From the NCBI RefSeq assembly GCF_006349365.1, contig NZ_CP040899.1:2046001-2110000 (forward strand): DNA of 64,000 nt. The letters run 5' to 3'. The DNA is from Georgenia wutianyii (GTDB taxonomy: Bacteria > Actinomycetota > Actinomycetes > Actinomycetales > Actinomycetaceae). The notes beneath the pieces were generated by a model, which was not told the DNA's origin, ran no database searches, and was given only the letters and a program-made list of their open reading frames with translations. The translations under genes were made by a program, and so were the position numbers. How positions within the stretch are numbered: position 1 is the first letter of the stretch; each line of letters opens with the position of its first letter. Positions 52,009 to 61,324 of the stretch are shown here, one piece after another.

Positions 52009-52080
52009 CGTGAAGCCCCCTCGTCGATGAGGCGCACCTCCGGCCCTTGGAGGTGCCCGGAACGCCTTTGTAACACAGGC

Positions 52081-52094
52081 GGTAAACGTTGTAT
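52081..52094. promoter_or_regulatory. Probable LacI operator in the divergent promoter of the arabinan locus
   Basis: GGTAAACGTTGTAT has a perfect AACGTT centre and partly symmetric flanks, a common form of LacI-family operator. The surrounding bases (52070-52100) are unusually A/T-rich. It lies between the binding-protein gene and the LacI gene and probably controls both. Confidence 0.5.
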
Positions 52095-52189
52095 AGCGCG
52101 GGACGTGCTCGTTGTGGTCAGATGGTCGGGCCGCGCCCCGCGCAGTGGCGGTGGGCGGCCTGCAGGCACATCTGAGGGAGGGGCGACCC

Positions 52190-53341
52190 ATGAGGTCTCG
52201 TGTCGGGCTACGTGACGTGGCGGCCCACGCGGGCGTCTCGATCAAGACGGTGTCGAACGTCGTCAACAACACCGGCTCGGTCACCGAGGCCACCCGCGAG
52301 CGCGTCGAGGAGTCCCTCACCACCCTCGGCTACCGCCCCAACCTCGCCGCCCGGCACCTGCGCCAGGGGTCGAGCGGGCTCATCGCCGTCGCCCTGCCCG
52401 AGCTCACCCAGCCCTACTTCGCCGAGCTGGCCGCCGAGCTCGTCCGGGCGGCCAAGGCCCGCGGGCGGATGGTGCTCCTCGTGCAGACCGAGGGCGCCGA
52501 GGAGTCCGAGCGCGCGATCCTCGAGGGGGTGGACCTGCCGGTGCTCGACGGACTCGTGCTCTCCCCCCTCGCCCTCGACGGCCCGACCCTGCGCCGCCGG
52601 ACCGACAGCTCCCCGCTCGTCCTCCTCGGTGAGCACGCGGGGGACGGCGTCTTCGACCACGTGACCATCGACAACTGTGCCGCGGCCGCCGAGGCCACGA
52701 CGCACCTGCTGGACCTCGGGCGACGGCGGGTGGGGGCGATCGGCGCGCAGCTCACCGGGCCGAACGAGACCGCGGTGCTCCGGCTCGCCGGCTACCGTCG
52801 CGCCCTCGCCGCGGCCGGGGCCGCGCCGGACGAGGCGCTCGTCGCGACCGTCGACCAGTTCCACCGGTCCGACGGCGCGGCGGCGATGGCACGGCTGCTC
52901 GACCTGCCCGAGCCACCCGACGCCGTCTTCTGCTTCAACGACGCCCTCGCCCTCGGCGCGCTGCGCACCCTCGCCGAGCGCGGGGTGCGGGTGCCGCAGG
53001 ACGTCGCCGTCGTCGGCGTCGACGACGTCGAGGAGGGCCGGTACGCCACGCCCTCGCTCACGACCGTCTCCCCCGACAAGCGCGCACTGGCCACCGCCGC
53101 GATCGACCTCGTCCTGCGCGGCGGGGCCGCCACCGGCACCCCGCCCCGGACGGTGACCGTCGCGCACACCCTCGTCGTCCGCGAGAGCACCGCCGGCCGC
53201 ACCCCCCTCACGCCCCCACCCCTTCTCCCGTCTCCCGCCTCACCCCCGTCTCCCGCCTCTCCCCCTTCCCGCCCGTCTCCCCCTCTTCCGCCGAGCGCTG
53301 GATCGTGCACACGAGCCCCCGACCCCGAGGAGCACTCATGA
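52190..53341 (+). CDS. LacI-family transcriptional regulator with Pro/Ser-rich tail
   Basis: The 383-residue regulator has the HTH (GLRDVAAHAGVSIKTVSNVVN), hinge and sugar-sensing domain of the LacI family, complete by about residue 335. It continues for another ~45 residues of nearly pure Pro/Ser, encoded by a pyrimidine-only repeat tract (53211-53290). The stop at 53341 overlaps the GH2 ATG (ATGA). The tail may be an accident of reading through a former spacer. It probably controls the GH43/ABC operon across the divergent promoter and is co-transcribed with the GH2 gene. Confidence 0.9.
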   Translation: MRSRVGLRDVAAHAGVSIKTVSNVVNNTGSVTEATRERVEESLTTLGYRPNLAARHLRQGSSGLIAVALPELTQPYFAELAAELVRAAKARGRMVLLVQTEGAEESERAILEGVDLPVLDGLVLSPLALDGPTLRRRTDSSPLVLLGEHAGDGVFDHVTIDNCAAAAEATTHLLDLGRRRVGAIGAQLTGPNETAVLRLAGYRRALAAAGAAPDEALVATVDQFHRSDGAAAMARLLDLPEPPDAVFCFNDALALGALRTLAERGVRVPQDVAVVGVDDVEEGRYATPSLTTVSPDKRALATAAIDLVLRGGAATGTPPRTVTVAHTLVVRESTAGRTPLTPPPLLPSPASPPSPASPPSRPSPPLPPSAGSCTRAPDPEEHS

Positions 53342-55131
53342 CCACCGCACCGACGCCGTCGCCCGTCAGCCACCAGGACGGCACCTACCCCCGCCCGCAG
53401 CTCCGGCGCACGGAGTGGGCCGACCTGTGCGGGGAGTGGGACTTCGCGGTCGCCCGCGCGTCGCGCCCCGGTGATGTCGACTTCGACCGGCGCATCACCG
53501 TGCCGTTCCCGCCGGAGTCACCGGCCTCGGGGGTGGGCGAGACCGGCTACCTCGGGGAGGTCTGGTACCGGCGCGAGCTCACCGCCGAGGACCTCGAGCG
53601 CGCCGGGCTCGGCACGCAGGGCGAGCGGCTCGTCCTGCGCCTCGGTGCCGTGGACTACCAGGCCGACGTGTGGCTCGCAGGCACCTACATCGGCCGGCAC
53701 ACCGGTGGCCAGACCCCGTTCGGGTTCGACGTCACCGGGGCAGTGGCGGAGGCGGCCGGACCGCTGGAGCTCGTCGTCCGGGCGGTCGACGACCCCCACG
53801 ACGTCGCCCAGCCGCGCGGCAAGCAGGACTGGCAGCGCGAGCCGCACGTCATCTGGTACCACCGGACCACCGGCATCTGGCAGCCGGTCTGGCTCGAGGC
53901 GGTGCCCGCCCAGCACGTCGCGGAGCTCGCCTGGGAGGCCGACGTGCCGGGCGCCGCGGTCGTCGCCACGGTTCGCCTCGCGGAGCGGCCGACGCCGGGG
54001 ACCACCGTCACCGTGCGGGTGGAGCACGACGGCGAGCTGCTCGCCGAGCACCGGGTCGCCGCGCTGGACCAGGACGTGCGGGTGAGCGTCCATCTGCCCC
54101 GGCAGGCCAACGGCCAGGCCTACGAGGACCTCCTGTGGTCACCGGAGCACCCGACGCTCCTCGACACGACCGTCACGGTCGCCGACGACGCGGGCCGGGC
54201 GGCCGACGTCGTCGCCTCCTACGTCGGGCTGCGGTCCATCGGCGTCGCGCACGGCCGGCTGCTCCTCAACGACCGGCCCTTCCACCTCCGCTCGGTGCTC
54301 GAGCAGGGCTACTGGCCCGGCACGCACCTCGCGGCACCGAGCGCGGACGCGCTGCGCGAGGAGGTCGAGCTCATCAAGGCGCTCGGCTTCAACTCCGTGC
54401 GCGTGCACCAGAAGGCCGAGGACCCGCGGTTCCTCTTCTGGGCCGACCGTCTTGGGATCACCGTGTGGGGCGAGACCGCCAACGCCTACGCGTTCTCCCC
54501 GCGCGCGGTGGAGCAGCTGACGAGCGAGTGGGTGGCACTCGTGCGCCGCGACCTGTCCCACCCGTGCATCGTCACGTGGGTCCCGCTCAACGAGAGCTGG
54601 GGCGTGCAGCACGGCGCGCACGACGACGCCCAGCAGCACTACGCCGTCGGGCTGGCCAACCTCACCCGTGCGCTGGACCCCACCCGACCGGTGGTCTCCA
54701 ACGACGGCTGGGAGCACACCGACTCCGACATCCTCACGATCCACGACTACTCCCCCACCGGGGCCGAGCTGCGCCGGCGCTACGGTTCGGCCGAGGCGGT
54801 CCGGGCCGAGCTCGCCGGGATCGGCGCGGCGGGGCGGCGCCTGCAGCTGCGGGCCGACGACGGCGACAAGCCGGTCGTGCTCACCGAGTTCGGCGGGGTG
54901 AGCTTCGCGGCGCGCCACGACGGGGACTGGGGCTACTCGACGGCGTCGGACGCGGCTGACTTCGAGGCCCGCCTGCGCGACCTCCTCGACGCCGTGCGCG
55001 ACAGTGCGCTGGCCGGGTTCTGCTACACCCAGCTCACCGACACCGGCCAGGAGACCAACGGCCTGCTCGACGAGCACCGCCGCCCCAAGCTCCCCCGCGA
55101 GACCCTGCGGAGCATCATCACCGGCGAGTGA
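53338..55131 (+). CDS. GH2 family glycosidase (beta-galactosidase/arabinosidase-like), intracellular
   Basis: The 597-residue enzyme has a jelly-roll domain, an immunoglobulin-like domain and a TIM barrel, as in short GH2 members. The acid/base is Glu419 in PLNESWG and the nucleophile Glu517 in VLTEFGG. No signal peptide is seen, so it acts on imported sugar. Its coupling to the LacI gene of the GH43/ABC locus suggests it finishes degradation of arabinan- or galactan-derived oligosaccharides. Beta-galactosidase, beta-glucuronidase or arabinopyranosidase activity cannot be separated by eye. Confidence 0.88.
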   Translation: MTTAPTPSPVSHQDGTYPRPQLRRTEWADLCGEWDFAVARASRPGDVDFDRRITVPFPPESPASGVGETGYLGEVWYRRELTAEDLERAGLGTQGERLVLRLGAVDYQADVWLAGTYIGRHTGGQTPFGFDVTGAVAEAAGPLELVVRAVDDPHDVAQPRGKQDWQREPHVIWYHRTTGIWQPVWLEAVPAQHVAELAWEADVPGAAVVATVRLAERPTPGTTVTVRVEHDGELLAEHRVAALDQDVRVSVHLPRQANGQAYEDLLWSPEHPTLLDTTVTVADDAGRAADVVASYVGLRSIGVAHGRLLLNDRPFHLRSVLEQGYWPGTHLAAPSADALREEVELIKALGFNSVRVHQKAEDPRFLFWADRLGITVWGETANAYAFSPRAVEQLTSEWVALVRRDLSHPCIVTWVPLNESWGVQHGAHDDAQQHYAVGLANLTRALDPTRPVVSNDGWEHTDSDILTIHDYSPTGAELRRRYGSAEAVRAELAGIGAAGRRLQLRADDGDKPVVLTEFGGVSFAARHDGDWGYSTASDAADFEARLRDLLDAVRDSALAGFCYTQLTDTGQETNGLLDEHRRPKLPRETLRSIITGE

Positions 55132-55138
55132 CCCGCCA

Positions 55139-55432
55139 GAAGTCCGCTCTCGCGCACAACCCCGCTCTCGCACACAAGTCGGCTCTCGCACGAAACTCCG
55201 CTCTCGCGCACAAGTCGGCCCTCACGCGAAACTCCGCTCTCGCACGAAACTCCGCTCTCACGCGAAACTCCGCTCTCGCGGGGAGGTTGGGGACACCTCC
55301 CTCCCCCGCGACAGCGGAGTTTCGCTCGACAGCCGGGTTCTGCGCGACAGCGGGGTTCTGCGCGACAGCGGGGTTCTGCGCGACAGCGGGGTTCTGCGCG
55401 AGAGCGGGTTTGTGCGCGAGAGCGGGGTTGTG
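55139..55432. repeat. Opposed arrays of 18-base repeats (8 + 7 units) forming a large inverted repeat
   Basis: Eight adjacent 18-base units fill 55139-55282 (form AAACTCCGCTCTCGCACG). A 24-base centre containing GGAGGT/ACCTCC follows, and seven units of the complementary form (CGCGACAGCGGGGTTCTG) fill 55307-55432. Three of the right-hand units (55343-55396) are identical. The arms pair with each other, so the DNA or RNA could fold into one very long hairpin. The arrays occupy the 374-base gap between converging genes (GH2 and sucrose phosphorylase). The unit is six codons long, but there is no gene here. No unique spacers exist, so it is not CRISPR. Confidence 0.85.
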
Positions 55433-55452
55433 CGGAGGGCGCCGGGACGGCG

Positions 55453-55489
55453 AACGGCCGGTCGCTCCCACGGGGAGCGACCGGCCGTT
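55453..55489. terminator. Perfect 16-base-pair hairpin terminator after sucrose phosphorylase
   Basis: AACGGCCGGTCGCTCC (55453-55468) is exactly complementary to 55474-55489 with a five-base loop. It lies 17 bases beyond the sucrose phosphorylase stop, on the minus-strand transcript. No T-run follows. Confidence 0.75.
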
Positions 55490-55505
55490 GCGGTCTGTGC
55501 CTGCC

Positions 55506-57026
55506 TCAGTGTCGGGTCGCGGCCAGGCGGGCTGCCTCGGCCATCGGCGACAGGTCGCCGTCGGACACGACGGCCCGCCACGGGCCGGCGCCCCGGCGCT
55601 CGGCGAGCGCGAAGGACGCGTCCTCGACGTCGAAGCAGAGCTGGACGGCGGACTCGGGGGCGGTCCAGGTGAGGACGGCGCGCGTCCCGTCGATCTCCGA
55701 GGAGAACTCACCCTGGAAGGCCTCGTGGGAGGACCGCAGCCGCAACGCCTCGAGCTGACAGGCAACGACCGGCCGCTCGAGGTGCGCCTGGACGTCCTGC
55801 GGCGTGAAGTAGGCGCGGTTGATGTCGCGGCCGACGCCGGTCCGCCCGAAGAGCTCCATGTCGTTCTCCCCCGCGAGCAGGCCGACGTAGTAGACCTGCG
55901 GGATGCCGGGGAGCATGAGCTGGACGAGCCGGGCGAGGAGGTAGCGACGGTCGTCGCGGCCGAGCGCGTCGTAGAACGTGCAGTTGACCTGGTAGAGGTC
56001 GAGGTTCGACGCCGCGGCGCCGGTCGCCAGGCGGCTCGCGCCCCCGCTCGCGTCGTGGATCGACTCGACGAGCGCGTCGATCTGCTCCGGGCCGAGCAGC
56101 CCCGGCTCCCCCGGCCGCAGGTCGTTCGGGCCGACGTCGACGATGCCGATGCCGTCGTGGGTGTCGAGGACGGTGACGGCGTTCGTCGGCCGCACCTCCA
56201 TCCAGCGCGCGAGCGGCGCGAGGTCGCGCCCGTGCAGCGCGTGCAGGACGAGCGGCGGAAGCGCGAAGTCGTAGACGTAGTCGACGGTGCGGGCGATCTC
56301 CACCTGCTGGAGGTAGTGCCCGTGGATCTCCAGGAGCACGCTCGCGCCCCGCTCGTGGGCCAGCTCGGTGATCCGGTCGACGTAGGCCTGCGTCGCCGCC
56401 GTCATGAAGCAGTCGGTGCCGGCCTCCTTCCCTGCGTAGCCGACCGCGTCGAGCCGGATCATCGTCACGCCGGCGCCGGTGAGCGCGTCGAGCACGGAGA
56501 CGAGGTAGTCCCAGGCCTGGTCGCTGCGCAGGTCGATGTCGACCTGCTCGGGGGTGAAGGTCGTCCACACGAGCCGCGGCACCCCGCCGAGCGTCATCGT
56601 CGTGAACGGCAGACCCGGCCGCGGCCGGTAGATGCGCGCGAGGTCGGCCTCGGTCACGCCGTCGGGGAAGACGGAGGACAGGGTGAGGAACATCGGCGCC
56701 CACGGGGAGTCGTCGCCGTGCTCGACGACGTCACGGAACTGCTCGGACCGGATGGAGACGTGGTTGACGATGACGTCGCTCATGACGACGCCGCGCTCGC
56801 TCAGCGCGCGGATGTCCTCCCAGGTGCCCAGGCGCGGGTCGACGATCGTGTGATCCTCGGGGTCGAACCCGGCGTCCGCGCCGTCGAAGGGGCGGTAGTA
56901 GGGCAGCACGTGCACGCCGTCGAAGGCGCCGGCGAGCGGGCCGTCGAGGAGGCGGCGCAGGTCGGTGAGCCCGCCGCCGAGCCGGTCGGCGTAGGTGATG
57001 AGCTGCGGGCCGTCAGGGTGGTTCAC
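55506..57026 (-). CDS. Sucrose phosphorylase (GH13 subfamily 18)
   Basis: The 506-residue enzyme closely follows bifidobacterial sucrose phosphorylase along its length (QLITYADRLGG, FDGADAGFDPEDHT, GLPFTTM...). The catalytic residues line up: nucleophile Asp193 in RLDAVGY, acid/base Glu233 in LLEIHGHY and Asp291 in LDTHDGIG. It converts sucrose and phosphate to glucose 1-phosphate and fructose in the cytoplasm. Closely related phosphorylases use glucosylglycerate or sucrose 6'-phosphate, so substrate is probable, not certain. GTG 57026 has AAGGAC upstream. It is last in the operon with an esterase and a sugar importer. Confidence 0.88.
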   Translation of the reverse strand: MNHPDGPQLITYADRLGGGLTDLRRLLDGPLAGAFDGVHVLPYYRPFDGADAGFDPEDHTIVDPRLGTWEDIRALSERGVVMSDVIVNHVSIRSEQFRDVVEHGDDSPWAPMFLTLSSVFPDGVTEADLARIYRPRPGLPFTTMTLGGVPRLVWTTFTPEQVDIDLRSDQAWDYLVSVLDALTGAGVTMIRLDAVGYAGKEAGTDCFMTAATQAYVDRITELAHERGASVLLEIHGHYLQQVEIARTVDYVYDFALPPLVLHALHGRDLAPLARWMEVRPTNAVTVLDTHDGIGIVDVGPNDLRPGEPGLLGPEQIDALVESIHDASGGASRLATGAAASNLDLYQVNCTFYDALGRDDRRYLLARLVQLMLPGIPQVYYVGLLAGENDMELFGRTGVGRDINRAYFTPQDVQAHLERPVVACQLEALRLRSSHEAFQGEFSSEIDGTRAVLTWTAPESAVQLCFDVEDASFALAERRGAGPWRAVVSDGDLSPMAEAARLAATRH

Positions 57027-57055
57027 AGGTCGTCCTTGATCTATCGGGGGGCGCG

Positions 57056-58018
57056 TCACGCGTCGAGCAGGAGGCGGCGCAGCCAGGCGAGGCGGGCCGC
57101 GCGCGCGTCCTGCGAGAGCGTTGCCCAGGGGGCGAGGAAGTCGAAGGCGTGGTTGCCGCCGGGCCACACGTGGAGCTCGGCCGAGCCGCCGGCCTGCCAG
57201 ATCCGGGAGGCGAAGGCGACGCACTCGTCGCGAAAGGTCTCCACGGTGGCGACGTCGACGAAGGTCGGCGGCAGGCCGCTGAGGTCCTGCGCCCGTCCCG
57301 GCGCGGCGTAGATCGGCACGTCGGGTCCGCCGGCGGCGTCCCCGAGGTAGGCACGCCAGCCCGTCGCGTTGGCGGTGAGGTCCCACGTGCCCACCCCCCG
57401 CATCTGCTGGGCCGAGAAGGTCTCGTTGCGGTCGTCGAGCATGGGGCAGGCGAGGAGCAGGCCGAGCAGGTCCGGCCCGTGGTGGTCGCGCCCCCACAGT
57501 GCGACGGCGGCGGCCAGGCCGCCGCCGGCGCTCACGCCGCTGAGGATCATGCGTGTGGGATCGAGGTTCCACTCGCGCGCGACCTCCCGCAACCCGGTGA
57601 GCGCGCCGTAGCAGTCGAGCACCGGGGTGGGGTACGGGTGCTCGGGTGCGAGCCGGTAGTCGACCGACGCGACGGCGCACCCGGTGTGCGCGGCGAGCTC
57701 GAGCGTCGCCGGGAGGTCGTCGAGCGGACCGCCGAGCACGAGCCCGCCGCCGTGGATGTGCACGATGACGGGCAGCGGCCCGCTCGTGCGCACCGGGCGC
57801 ACGAGCACGACCCGCACGTCGGCGCCGTCGGCCGCCGAGGGGAAGGTGAGGTCGGTGCGCTCGAAGGTGCCGTACCTCGTCACCTGCTCCGGCGGGACGG
57901 GCACTGCCCGCCCGCGGATCACCGCGATGTCCTCGGGCTCCATCCCGACGACGGCGTCCGGGTCCGCGGCGAGCGCGGCCGCGATCGCCGGGTCGAGCGG
58001 CGGCGGGGTCCAGGTCAT
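57056..58018 (-). CDS. Esterase/lipase of the hormone-sensitive-lipase family
   Basis: The 320-residue alpha/beta hydrolase has the HGGG oxyanion motif (residues 90-92 region), nucleophile Ser163 in GVSAGG, an acidic residue in the VETFRDE region and the catalytic His in GGNHAFD. It lacks a signal peptide. ATG 58018 overlaps the permease stop by ATGA, placing it in the sugar-uptake operon, where it could remove acyl groups from imported sugars or glycosides. That link is inferred from position. Confidence 0.87.
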   Translation of the reverse strand: MTWTPPPLDPAIAAALAADPDAVVGMEPEDIAVIRGRAVPVPPEQVTRYGTFERTDLTFPSAADGADVRVVLVRPVRTSGPLPVIVHIHGGGLVLGGPLDDLPATLELAAHTGCAVASVDYRLAPEHPYPTPVLDCYGALTGLREVAREWNLDPTRMILSGVSAGGGLAAAVALWGRDHHGPDLLGLLLACPMLDDRNETFSAQQMRGVGTWDLTANATGWRAYLGDAAGGPDVPIYAAPGRAQDLSGLPPTFVDVATVETFRDECVAFASRIWQAGGSAELHVWPGGNHAFDFLAPWATLSQDARAARLAWLRRLLLDA

Positions 58019-58839
58019 CCCTTCACCGCGCCCTGGAGGAGCGCGGCGACGAAGTGCCGCTGGAAGATGAGGAACACGAGGAGCGTGGGCGTGAGGATGA
58101 GCAGCGACCCGGCGCACAGCAGCGGGATGTCAGTGCCCCACTGCCCCTGGAAGGCGCCGAGGGCACCGGCCATGGTCCGCTTCGTCGGGTCGTCGACGAG
58201 GACGACCGCGAGGAGGAACTGGTTCCACGTCCACAGGAACATGAGGATCGCGAGGGAGGACAGCGCCGGCATGGACAGCGGCACGTGGATGCGGCTGAAC
58301 AGCTGGAGGTTGTTCGCGCCGTCGATCCGGGCGGCCTCGGAGATGTCCTCGGGCATGTTGACGAAGTGCGCGCGCATCCACATGACCGCGAACGGCATGA
58401 ACAGGCCGAGCAGCGGGAGGATGATCGCCCACCGGGTGTTGAGCAGCCCGATGTCACGCATCTGGTAGTACAGCGGCACGATGATGCCCTCGAAGGGCAG
58501 CGTGAGGCCGAGGATGAAGACCACGAAGATCCACCGGCTGCCCGGGGGACGCAGGTGGCCGAGCGCGAAGCCGGCGAGGGTCGCCATGAGCAGCGCGAGC
58601 GGCACGACGCCGATCTCGATGAGCACGCTCGAGACGAGCAGCTTCTGCATGTTCGCGGCCTGGAACGCGGAGAGGAAGTTCCCCCACTGGGGCTCCTCGG
58701 GCCACGACAGCCCCGCCGGATAGGTCCCGGTGGGGTGCAGCGCGGTGACGAAGAGCGTGACGAACGGGACGAGGGTGATCACCATGAGGATCACCAGGAC
58801 GAGCCGGCCGAGCCAGAGCTCGCTTGCGGAGGTCTTCAC
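58015..58839 (-). CDS. Sugar ABC transporter permease, MalG type
   Basis: The 274-residue permease has six helices and the EAA loop DISEAARIDGANNLQLFSRIHVPL, ending LLQGAVKG. GTG 58839 overlaps the partner permease stop (GTGA), and its stop overlaps the esterase ATG. It is part of the third carbohydrate importer of the window. Confidence 0.92.
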   Translation of the reverse strand: MKTSASELWLGRLVLVILMVITLVPFVTLFVTALHPTGTYPAGLSWPEEPQWGNFLSAFQAANMQKLLVSSVLIEIGVVPLALLMATLAGFALGHLRPPGSRWIFVVFILGLTLPFEGIIVPLYYQMRDIGLLNTRWAIILPLLGLFMPFAVMWMRAHFVNMPEDISEAARIDGANNLQLFSRIHVPLSMPALSSLAILMFLWTWNQFLLAVVLVDDPTKRTMAGALGAFQGQWGTDIPLLCAGSLLILTPTLLVFLIFQRHFVAALLQGAVKG

Positions 58840-59798
58840 TGCTCCCTGCCTCGGATGAGCCGCTGAAGCGGGATGACGATGATGAGGACGAGCACCATGA
58901 GGGCGACGGCGAGGGCGGAGGCCTGGCCGACCTCACGCTGGAAGAACGCGAGGTAATAGATCTCGAGGCCGGGCACGAGGGTGCTGTTGCCCGGGCCGCC
59001 CTGGGTGGAGATGTAGATGATGTCGAAGCTCGCGAGGGCCGAGATCACCGTGACGGTGAGGCACACGGCGAGCTCCTGACGCAGGCTCGGCAGGGTGACG
59101 GACCAGAACTCGCGGATCGGGCCCGCGCCGTCGAGGCGGGCGGCCTCGTAGAGCGCGGGGTCGATCTTCGACATGCCCGCGAGCAGGAGCACGAGGCACA
59201 GACCGAGGGACACCCAGGCGCCGATGACGCCGACGGCGGGCAGCGCGGTGTCGAAGTCACCGAGCCACGCGCGGGTGATCCCGTCGAGGCCGATGAACCG
59301 GAGGAACTGGTTGACGACACCGTCGGTGGCCATGATCCAGGTCCACATGATGCCCGCCGCGACGAGCGGGATGACCTGGGGTAGGAACAGGACGGTGCGC
59401 CCGACCATCGCGAGCCGGCTCGTGGCGAACTTGCGGATGATCGCGGCGGCGACGAGCCCGAGAGTCACAGGCACGAAGCTGAAGTAGACGATGAGCTGGA
59501 GGGCGTTGAGGATCGGGCCGAAGAGCTCGGGGTCCGACAGCAGCCGGGAGTAGTTCTCCGTCCCGACGAAGGTCGCCTCGGTGACCCCGTTCCACTCGTA
59601 CAGCGAGTACTGGAACGTGAAGATGATGGGGCGCAGGACGAAGGCGACGTAGAAGAACGCGGCGGGGAGGACGAGGGCGAGGGCCGCCGCCGCACGGCGG
59701 CGGCGGGCCCACGCTGCTCCCCGACCCGGACGCGCGGGGGGAACCGTCCCCCGCGCGTCCGCCTCCGGCGTGAGCCGGGAGATGGTCAGGTCGGACAT
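58836..59798 (-). CDS. Sugar ABC transporter permease, MalF type
   Basis: The 320-residue permease has an Arg/Ala-rich cytoplasmic N-terminus (~38 residues), then six helices with the EAA loop ALYEAARLDGAGPIREFWSVTLP. Its ATG overlaps the binding-protein stop by one base (TGATG). It pairs with the MalG-type subunit downstream. Confidence 0.92.
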   Translation of the reverse strand: MSDLTISRLTPEADARGTVPPARPGRGAAWARRRRAAAALALVLPAAFFYVAFVLRPIIFTFQYSLYEWNGVTEATFVGTENYSRLLSDPELFGPILNALQLIVYFSFVPVTLGLVAAAIIRKFATSRLAMVGRTVLFLPQVIPLVAAGIMWTWIMATDGVVNQFLRFIGLDGITRAWLGDFDTALPAVGVIGAWVSLGLCLVLLLAGMSKIDPALYEAARLDGAGPIREFWSVTLPSLRQELAVCLTVTVISALASFDIIYISTQGGPGNSTLVPGLEIYYLAFFQREVGQASALAVALMVLVLIIVIPLQRLIRGREQ

Positions 59799-61180
59799 CA
59801 GCCGATCTCGTTCTCGTACTCCGTCTGGACGACGGGAAGCAGCTCGGCGGCCTCGATCTGCCCGGCGACGAGCTTCTGGAGGTTCGGCGTCCAGCCCTTG
59901 GCGTAGATGCCGCCGGTGGCGTTGGCGATGAAGTCCATCGAGCCGTTGTCCTCACCGATGGTCACGCCGGCGGCCAGGGTCTGCGCGGTCACCGAGTTCT
60001 CGTCGATCTCGGGCATGAACGCGTCGACGGGGCCCATCGGGTGGGAGCCACCGACCTCGACGGCGATGGTGCGGGCCGCCTCGTCCGTCGCGATCCAGTT
60101 GAGGAAGTAGGCGGCGCAGTCGGCGTTCTCGGCGCCGTTCCCGATGCCGTAGGTCAGCGGCGCGGACATCGCACCGACCTCGCCACCCTCCTCGACGGGC
60201 GGCATGAGGAAGAAGCCGACCTCGCCGGGGACCTGCGAGTCGAAGGTGCCCGACTCCCAGTCACCGTTGAAGAAGAAGAGGTTGTCGCCCTCGAGGAAGC
60301 GCGCCATCGACTGCGAGTAGTCCAGCGAGTTGATGTCCTCGGCGAAGTAGCCCGCCTCGATCCAGCGCTCGAGGTGCTCGACGGCCTGGAGGTTGGTGGG
60401 CGTGTCGATCGTCGCGCCCTCCTGCTGGTAGACCCAGGCGTTGACCTCGGAGGGCTCGCCGTAGGAGGCCATGAGCATCTGCAGCGGGAAGGCCAGGCCA
60501 CCCGTGGCGCCACCGTTGAACTGGGCGCTCGGCGTGATGCCGGCGTCGACGGCGGCCTGCATGTAGCCGTCCAGCTCCTCGAGCGTCGCCGGCGCCTCGG
60601 TCATGCCGATCTGCTCGGCGAGCGCCTTGTTGTAGAAGACGCCGGTCATCGAGAAGTTGAGGCCCATCGCGTAGAGCGGGCCGGAGCCGCGGCGGCCCTC
60701 GTCGTCCACGCGCATCTGCTCGAGTTGGGAGGAGGGCCACTCGTCCCAGCCGAACGCCTCGGCGTAGGGGTCGAGGTCGAGGAGCAGGCCGTCGGAGGCG
60801 AGCTCGCTCATCTGCGGCAGGCGCATGAGGTCCGGCGGGTCGTCGGCCAGGACGCGGGGGGCGTTCTGCGTGAGGACGGCGAACTGGTCCTCGCGGATGT
60901 CGAACGTGACGTTCGGGTACTGCGCGGTGAACTCGTCCGCGAGCTCACGGAACAGAGGGAAGCCGGTCTCGACGTAGGCGTCGATGACGACGTCACCGGA
61001 ACCGCAGCTGGGCGCCTCGCCCGAGGCGGTCGCGCTGTCAGTGGCGCCGGCGTCGGCGCCGGTCTCGTCGTCGGAGCTGGTCCCCGGGGCGGAGCAGGCG
61101 GACAGCGCCAGCAGCCCGGTGAGGCCGAGCGCGACGACGCGCGACCGGCGGTGTGTTGAGAGGGTGCGAGACACCTTCAT
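59798..61180 (-). CDS. Sugar-binding lipoprotein of ABC importer (SBP family 1)
   Basis: The 460-residue protein has a lipobox (LLALSAC, Cys29), a Ser/Thr/Asp linker and a family 1 solute-binding body (VVIDAYVETGFPLFRELADEF). It starts the operon with two permeases, an esterase and sucrose phosphorylase, so a sucrose-like or acylated glycoside ligand is plausible. ATG 61180 has GAAGGGAG just upstream. The promoter contains a clear LacI operator at 61220. Confidence 0.92.
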   Translation of the reverse strand: MKVSRTLSTHRRSRVVALGLTGLLALSACSAPGTSSDDETGADAGATDSATASGEAPSCGSGDVVIDAYVETGFPLFRELADEFTAQYPNVTFDIREDQFAVLTQNAPRVLADDPPDLMRLPQMSELASDGLLLDLDPYAEAFGWDEWPSSQLEQMRVDDEGRRGSGPLYAMGLNFSMTGVFYNKALAEQIGMTEAPATLEELDGYMQAAVDAGITPSAQFNGGATGGLAFPLQMLMASYGEPSEVNAWVYQQEGATIDTPTNLQAVEHLERWIEAGYFAEDINSLDYSQSMARFLEGDNLFFFNGDWESGTFDSQVPGEVGFFLMPPVEEGGEVGAMSAPLTYGIGNGAENADCAAYFLNWIATDEAARTIAVEVGGSHPMGPVDAFMPEIDENSVTAQTLAAGVTIGEDNGSMDFIANATGGIYAKGWTPNLQKLVAGQIEAAELLPVVQTEYENEIG

Positions 61181-61219
61181 CTCCCTTCAGAGGGGGCGAA
61201 CGCGCGGGAAGCGCGCTCG

Positions 61220-61235
61220 GCTAAATCGTGTTAGC
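61220..61235. promoter_or_regulatory. LacI operator, divergent promoter of third sugar locus
   Basis: GCTAAATCGTGTTAGC is a CG-centred inverted repeat with GCTAA/TTAGC arms. It lies between the binding-protein gene and the LacI gene. A second site with 14 of 16 identical bases is at 62480, upstream of the secreted esterase. Confidence 0.75.
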
Positions 61236-61324
61236 AGGCACATGTGACCACCGCCATCCAAGGTGTGTCAAGGTGGCGGGTGGCGGGTCACCGAACCGTT
61301 ACCATCGGCGCCGAGAGGAGGACC

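Noticed and set aside
55139..55432. CRISPR array
   Set aside because: Units abut directly without unique spacers, and the two halves are inverted to each other. There are no cas genes.
55128..57311. Long open frame running through the 18-base repeats and antisense to sucrose phosphorylase
   Set aside because: The repeat period of six codons and the GC-rich third positions of the real gene keep the frame open. The product is repetitive, and the opposite strand carries a clear enzyme.
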